Part shown: positions 57,401-64,000 of the stretch, piece by piece
Numbering within the stretch: the stretch's first letter is position 1
Layout of the letters: each line of letters starts with the position of its first letter
Source of the DNA: Atrichornis clamosus
Taxonomy: Eukaryota > Chordata > Aves > Passeriformes > Menuridae
Assembly: GCA_013400975.1 (NCBI GenBank)
Contig: WBMZ01008654.1
Coordinates: 1-64,000, forward strand
Direction of reading: 5' to 3'
DNA length: 64,000 nt
The notes under the pieces: model-generated
Database searches by the model: none
Seen by the model: only the letters and a program-made list of their open reading frames with translations
What the model was told of the DNA's origin: nothing
Translations under genes and position numbers: made by a program

Positions 57401-58985
57401 AAAATTCTGACAATAAAGTTTTGAAAGCTGAGAATGGCTCGCTAGTCCAAGATGCCAGCAAACCATTAACAAAACCAGCTCCCTGTCAGAGACTGTGCTG
57501 GCACACAGCTCTGGGCTGCTCCCAACCCAGCATCCCCCTTGCATGAACTACAGGAGGGGCAGAAGGTCTGGATGTCCACATACATTGTTCCTCCACCAAG
57601 AAAATCAAAGGTAATGGCTACGGAGAACTGTCAGACCTAAGAAAGGACGTCTTGGGACAGACACTAGGCACACAGTGGGAACACCTCAGCTACCCTGTGT
57701 GCATCTAGGAAAAAAATAAAAGTAAATTTTAAAAATTAAAAAAAAAAAAAAAAAAACCAAAAAAAAAATCAAATTACAGCCAGGGTCTCAGGTGGCTTTG
57801 TCTGCTTCAGATTCCAAATTTCCAGTATTGGCTTACTAAACAGCACAAGACCAGCTATTCACTCTAGCCCAGCATCTGAATAAATCCAGATGGCCACTGC
57901 CCTCCACAGACACTTAACTGGTCTTTGAGACATCCAACTATCTTAAGAGCAAGGCAGTGTAGCAGGTGCTTTTTTCATCCAAGCTGTGTCAAGAGCTCTG
58001 GCCACCCCCAGCTGTGACAGCACAAACCTTAACAGCACACCTTCCTACACCTGCAGATTTTCCTGTCAGCAGTCATTTCACTAGAAAAAAATACCGTAAT
58101 TCCTCTTACAGTTTGTTTGGTGGCAGCACAGAGTGTGGATCAGGTATGGCACAAAGTAAGTGACAGTTCCTGCCCTGCAGAACAAGCTTATTAGATGCTG
58201 GTCCTGAAGAAGCATGTTGGATCACTTCTCCAGCATCCTACCCAAATGTAACAGAATTTTAACTCAGGGCTGAAACACCCTGTGTGACACTGACCACATC
58301 AGCACTGCCAGCTCACATCACAGCACTTCTGCACAGGAGAGATGACACAAACACAAACTGTACTGAGCTTCTGTGTTTCTACTCTGACAATAGCACACAG
58401 CCGCCAGGACTCAAAACCCCTTCCTGTGCATCTCTCCCAACTCTTTCTTCCGTGAATGTTTTTAATATCCCTCAGCCCCTTTAGCATACTTTCCTATTCC
58501 TTCCTCTTTTTTTCTCCCTCCCCTCCCTGCATACATTACAGGTGGGTGCTAAATAGCCCTGCAGCTGTAGTCACTCTCCACAAGCTGCTGTCCTGCCCTC
58601 CTGTAGGGATCTCATGTTTATTTACTGCACATGACCTGCATATGTCCAGAAATCCCAGAAAAATGGACCTTGCTCCTAAGTTCTAGCTATACAAAATTTC
58701 TGGGAGAACAAGAAATATGGTGGCATCCATGCTCTGGTCTCACACCATAAGAAGGGGTGAGTTCCTGAGCCCTCAGGCTCACAAGCAGCTCTGGAAATGG
58801 TGAGTTAGCAGCTGATTTATTCCAGGTGCCCAATCAGTACCACACCTATGTCTGCTGGGAGGGAACCATCTTGCACATCACAGGAGAAACAGCCCTGAAA
58901 TTAGAGACCCTGTATTTTCTAAAAGTCCCTTCCTTTTGTATGGAAGCTATGTCAGCATTTGTGTTGTCCACACATTAAATGTGAA
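36441..58985. other. Long gene-poor stretch
   Basis: No exon could be recognised in about 22.5 kb on either strand. A GC-richer patch at about 39.3-40.2 kb contains scattered CpG but does not reach island density. AT-rich stretches near 46830-46960 and 56840-56910, with TAATTA- and ATTGAT-type motifs, look like possible conserved non-coding elements. An A-rich tract lies at 57729-57769. In mammals the interval beyond C3orf18 leads to CACNA2D2; none of its exons was found here. Confidence 0.4.
57729..57769. repeat. A-rich low-complexity tract
   Basis: Two long A runs are separated by CC, preceded by a TTTTAAAAATT stretch. The flank does not show a recognisable retrocopy, so it is treated as simple low complexity. 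Confidence 0.85.
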
Positions 58986-59150
58986 AAATGGCTGGGACAG
59001 TTAAGCACTGGAATAGATTGCCTTGGGAAGCTGTGGAGTCTCCATAATTTGAATTTTTCTGAACAGGCCAAACAGTCATCTGTCAAAAATGGCTTAAGTA
59101 TTAAAACCCCTGCCTTGGGCAACAGAGGAAAAGGAAGAAATGACCTCATA
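58986..59150 (+). mobile_element. Decayed CR1 LINE fragment
   Basis: The order GGGACAGTTAAGCACTGGAA, ATTGCCTTGGGAAGCTGTGG, GTCTCCATAATTTGAATTTT and CTGAACAGGCCAAACAGTCA follows the sense strand of an old amniote CR1 3' region, the same portion as the fragment near 31.8 kb. The 132-codon frame across it is not a host gene. Confidence 0.65.
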
Positions 59151-62100
59151 AGCTTTATTTTCTGTTTCTGTAATTTAAATATCCCTTCTGAGGACTATAG
59201 AAATTCCACTTGCCCCCTCAGCTGGCCGCAGCACACCTTTAGACTAAGGCCTTGTGCTTCATGTTCTGTGTTACACAAACTCTGCTCCACAGTAAGGGTG
59301 GCCTGCTCTATGCAATGGTCCAAGCGACCCCTTCACGTTAGTCTCCTGCATTTATAGAATGTAGAGGGATGGGAAGCACAATGCTGCAAATATCTCAAAA
59401 TCTCTGTACTTTATAAAGGAACTCTTATTCCTACTTTTAACACATGACTAGTAGATCAAAGTAACTGAAGGGTTTATCTGGTATCTCCCAGACACTAACA
59501 CTGGATGTACATACATCACGCTGATGTGCACAGGATGAGAACCGAGGCAGCCAAGGTTTTTTTCCACCCACAAAGAACAAAAATAGGCTTTTATTCCGAA
59601 TGACTTATTTTAAACTAAAAACGAGAAAGAACAAAAGCGAAGGCTCCAGGAAGTGGAGTCTGCACCCACATCTTATTTTAAGATGCAGCTTTGACTCTTT
59701 AGAAATTTAAAGCTGCATTGCACAGAAAGCAGAATCAGATCCGTGATGTTATAGAGCTCACTATTTCCAAATATCACTCTAGGATCTCAGAAGCAATAAA
59801 GATTCAATAACACTCCCCAGTCTCCAGCTCTGAAAATCCAGAGATAAAAACTGTAACAATTAAGGACAGATACAGATATGCAATATACATTGCACAGATG
59901 TTTTATTTCCCTGCAATTATATATATGTCCTCCAAAATAAAACCCAACCTTCATTAACTCAACATTACAGTGTTGTTGTATACTCCTCATGAAAAAGAAT
60001 CAGTAAAAATGAAGGAAAGTACTCATCAAGATAGCATCAGCATCCAGACTAATCACATACACATTCCACCAAATTAATTTCCGACATGTTCAGATGCTGG
60101 CCCTCCATGAGTAATTATCACACAAATATTTTCAATTTTGCCTCTTCAGTCTCAGATGATGTATCTAAAGTAAATATTTTTGTGTGAAATTGGCAGCATA
60201 GTTTTACACACCTACTGAAAAACAACACACATACATCCTTTAGGGATACACACATAATATAATTCATGGAGAATCCACAAAACCATGTGCAAACCTACTA
60301 GGAAACAGAACTTTGTCATCAGTTAACAAGAAAAATCTCTGCTGAGGGCACAGCCTGTGATGCAGACTATTAATTCTGACCTCAGCACCTCAAGATTTCT
60401 GGCTGAGACCCACAGGCACAACAGGACAGAACAGCTGGCTGTACGTGAGGGGCGTGCACGGAGTGACTGGGAGAGATGGATACGGATATTCCCCTGTCAG
60501 ACACATTAACATACCCAGCACTGCTGACTTGCTGGCAGACACCAGTAACTCTGTCCACAGCAGGCAAACAGAGCCACACAACATTCCCATCTTCTGATGG
60601 GCTGAAGCAAAAAGCATTCAATTTCATCTTCAATCAATTTACTTATTGATTAATTCTCTCAACTAATATCCCAGAAATTCTCTCAGCTTCAGAGGCAAAA
60701 GAATGCGAAATTGCCTTGTTCCTTGAAATTTTTTCCTAATCCAAGAAATTGGAGGGAAATAACTTCATTTGATAACAGCTGGTTTCCCTTTCTTGGTATC
60801 CCACCCAGTGTTTGGAGAATTTCTCACTCCAGAAACAGCCTGACCCTTCACAGCATTCAGCTTTAATAGTGCTTTAGCTGCAGACTCACAGGCAGAGCAG
60901 TAATGCACTCTCTGTTTATTCTTCCTCTCCAGTGGGTGTTTAAGACAGCTCACAAAGACACTTAGGTACCTCAGTTTACCTTGAGCTCCATAAAGAAAGT
61001 AGTCAGCTAAATACTGTACAGCTCTGAGCTTGAACTTAAAAAAAAAATTATTAAAAAGCTTTTTCTAATTTTGGCAAGTGATTGGAAAACAAGTCTTCCA
61101 GTTCTGATGAATAATCTGCTTTGAGTTAAAACCCACTGCTGAAGCACAGCTTTCCTCTTGCTTTAATACTAAGGGATAGACTAGCAGAGACTGCATTTCA
61201 AGACACAAATTAGGAGGGGCAAGCACTAGGTAGCAGGTGATGTATTGCTGTTGCATCACCTTTTGTTTGATTAGTGATTAGAAAGTAATTGCCTCTCTGC
61301 CCAAGAGATGAAATCTGGCAGAGTCCTTCTGAAATAAACACAGCATTTATATATTCCTCTAAAAGCTATAAAATACTCCAGTTTCCAAGCACTGTAGTCC
61401 TAATAATCTTTGAAAATAGTTTGATACAATCCCTCTGCACAGCTCATTAGGCACTGAATTCTTTGAAAAAAGAAACCCCTTCCTGCCATCCATACACATA
61501 TCTAACACAGATGCCCCCACTTAGCAGATGCAAAATGCCACCACAGTAAGAGGTGATAATAAAGGAACTTGATTGGGTTAATGGAGTCACATATGGTGAT
61601 GGTGTGGTCCTTGAGAACATTCCCCCTTAGCCAGTTTCCTCTCGTATCTGTCCTCTCCAGGGATTGAACAAACAGAAGCATGGAAAGGCAAAGATTCAGG
61701 TTTATCGGCAGAGGTGACATTTTTGGATGAAAATTCTATTAATCACTAAGACAAGATCAATAAAAAATTCATAAAGAACACATCTTGTAATGTGCATATA
61801 TTCCAAGAAACACTGAAAGCCATACCAGCACCACGATACTAAAATAAACCCAATGCTTTTCCTCCCCTGAGTTTTCACTTTTGTAGCAGAGCTCACAGTG
61901 AGGACACCCGTGTCCCCTGGGACTGTGAGCACCAGTGCCCTTCCCCAGCTCCAGCGGGTGCTGTGCGACACACACGGGGCTTGGGACATGCAAGGTTTGA
62001 CAGGACAAGCAATGGGGAGGGGAAAAAAAAAAAAGTACTTTGCTGTGATCAGTGCTCAGCCTGGAGGGAAGGGGGTGGATGAAGTGAGAAGATTACAGAT

Positions 62101-64000
62101 TGCACAGCACTGTACATTCCATATTTGCTTCATTTCTTGACCACACTGCAATTAACTCATATTCCTAAGTGCTGTGGGTCTCACATGTGGAATGAAAAAA
62201 AACTATCTCTTCACTTGGACGCTCAGGTCTTTTCTTGCTGTAGGACCCACCTGGAATGGGGCAAGAACAGTTTCCATTGCTTGCCAAATATGGCAGTGTT
62301 TCCTGCATAAAATGTCATCCCCCTGGAGCATGAGAGAGGATCCTGCTTACGACAGTGGCCTCCCGACTTCTAACTACAGAGCCTGAGCAAAAACCAACCC
62401 CATTAAAACACAGCTCATTTGCTGTCCCCAGAAGTCTGCTCCATCCCTCAGACCAAACCACCTGCTGGTCAGAATAATGCATTTATGTGTATGTTTGTTT
62501 TTAGGGTACAGCCAACCACTGAGAACAGTCCAACAGTGCACCCACAGCACTAATTCTTAATTACAATAAAATCACTGAGGAGGAATGGTGTCTGAAAAAA
62601 CAATCCCAGCGAATTCCTAAAATGGCACTGTCAAATCTCACCTGTTTCATAAGGGATATAACCATACTTGAGCCTTTCACTAAAGCTCCAGTGTCTGGAT
62701 TACATAATTAAACAGTAATTTAATTGTAAATAAAATGGCTAGAATACTGCATTGAAAAGGAAAGCATAAAAATCCCTGAGAGTGTGTATGTCTGTTATGT
62801 TCAAAAAACAAAATGTGGTTTTTCCAAGTGTGTATGTTAGCAAATATCAGGTTTTAAATCAGTACCTTGATTTTAGGAGACCTGGCTTATGGTGTTGTGA
62901 TGCAGACACCTGCTCCAGGTTAATATTGCTATGAAACTCTCAATAAATTGTTTTCTGTTCTCAGGGCTCATTGCTGCCTGAAGTACAGCTTAACCTCTCT
63001 TGAGAGAATAACCCAAAGTGGAGCAAAGGAAACCTGTTTACAGATAAATTAAATTTCCAGGGCACAGAGATACCCAACAGTTACTCCCAGAGAGGGAAGG
63101 TTCAAGATGGCGCTTGAATAAATGGCTTTCCCATGCATCTAAAAAGCTAACGATGGACATGCTTATTATTTACATCCAAACTGGCTGGCATGCCTAATAT
63201 TTCAGGAAACAGATTTTGCAGCTGTAATACAACTTGAGGAACACCCTATATTTCACTGATATGAGGTACCATAACAGCTGAGCAATATACCTTTTTCTAT
63301 ACATCACATTCAAAGCTGGGAAATACTTTTTTTGTTGTTTGCTGCAGAGATACTTTTTTAATCTATAAAAATAGCCATAATAATGATGCTTTATACAGCT
63401 TTGGAACCTCACAGCCCTTTCAGGGAGCTCAGCACCTGTGTTGTAGAGCTGAAACACTACTGGCATCTCCACAAATCAACCAGCAAGTAGAAGATAAAAC
63501 ACTTGTGGGGGAGCCAAGACTACAACTCAGAGCTTTTTTCGTGCTGGGGTGCCTGGCACTGTGAAACACTCATCTTCTGTAATTACAGAGGTGCCAGTTA
63601 TCACGAATTTAGAAACTTGGTGATATGAAGCAAACATGGTACAACTTTGGAGAACATTCTGAATTGATGAAAAAACTATAAATGTGGCAAGCATTGGGGT
63701 TTTATGGGAAGTTTTTTCACTTGAACCAGGGCAAGGGGCAGATATATTGCCAGAACAACATTTTTAATATTAACCAGAGCCCTCAAATCCCAGAAGAATC
63801 GTTAGGTTAAAGCACACACTCCTTAGCAAACTATACATTACCTCAAGGCCGGAAGTTACAGGCTGGGGGACCCTTAGAGCTTCCCTCTCTGCATCCATTC
63901 TTTCCTTCTTTATTATTTCTGGTGCACGCCAAAACCACAAAAAAACACCAGGGAAACCAAACACCAACTCTTTCAGGGCAAGTAGAGGAAGGGTATTGGG
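59151..64000. other. Non-coding stretch to the right edge
   Basis: No gene was recognised. AT-rich sequence near 62550-62760 (ATTCTTAATTACAATAAAATC, TAATTAAACAGTAATTTAAT) looks like a possible conserved non-coding element. No CpG island occurs before the edge. Confidence 0.4.

Noticed and set aside
36441..64000. Possible CACNA2D2 exons expected from mammalian gene order
   Set aside because: No frame resembling the VWA, Cache or N-terminal parts of the alpha2delta protein was found, so the gene is not called in this window.

Overview
This is nuclear DNA from a vertebrate, most likely a bird. The evidence is split genes with GT-AG introns, a CpG-island promoter at the left edge, mostly non-coding sequence, and one well-preserved CR1 LINE 3' end among several decayed CR1 fragments. 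There are no operons, CRISPR arrays, rRNA or recognisable tRNA genes.

Left part (1 to about 10.8 kb, plus strand): the CpG island at 1-430 is followed by the orthologue of human C3orf18, a small single-pass membrane protein. It has four coding exons between 3472 and 8170, including a 26-nt exon. In mammals C3orf18 lies head to head with HEMK1 and has CACNA2D2 beyond its 3' end. The window is therefore probably the C3orf18-CACNA2D2 interval, with HEMK1 expected just off the left edge. No CACNA2D2 exon was recognised.

Middle part (about 11.7 to 20.7 kb, minus strand): four short exons encode a three-AT-hook protein with the architecture of the HMGA chromatin proteins. Each hook has its own exon, and the joins are in phase 0. 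The third hook ends in Trp and is followed by an exon starting Pro-Gln with a Val-Val-Gln and an EGISQESS tail. It appears to be an HMGA1/HMGA2 paralogue at a locus where I know of no HMGA gene in mammals, and it is the main discovery of the window. Its C-terminal end and promoter are unresolved. Possible 3' signals near 11.7 kb include two let-7 seed matches and two AATAAA hexamers. A second strong CpG island (16.19-16.69 kb) lies just past its last recognised exon and has no identified gene.

Right part (about 21 to 64 kb): I recognise no gene. It holds CR1 fragments (about 25.1, 29.8, 30.2, 31.6, 35.6-36.4 and 59.0 kb), simple repeats, a moderately CpG-rich patch near 27.9 kb and some AT-rich stretches that look like conserved non-coding sequence. 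Open frames here, including a 210-codon one, look like chance.
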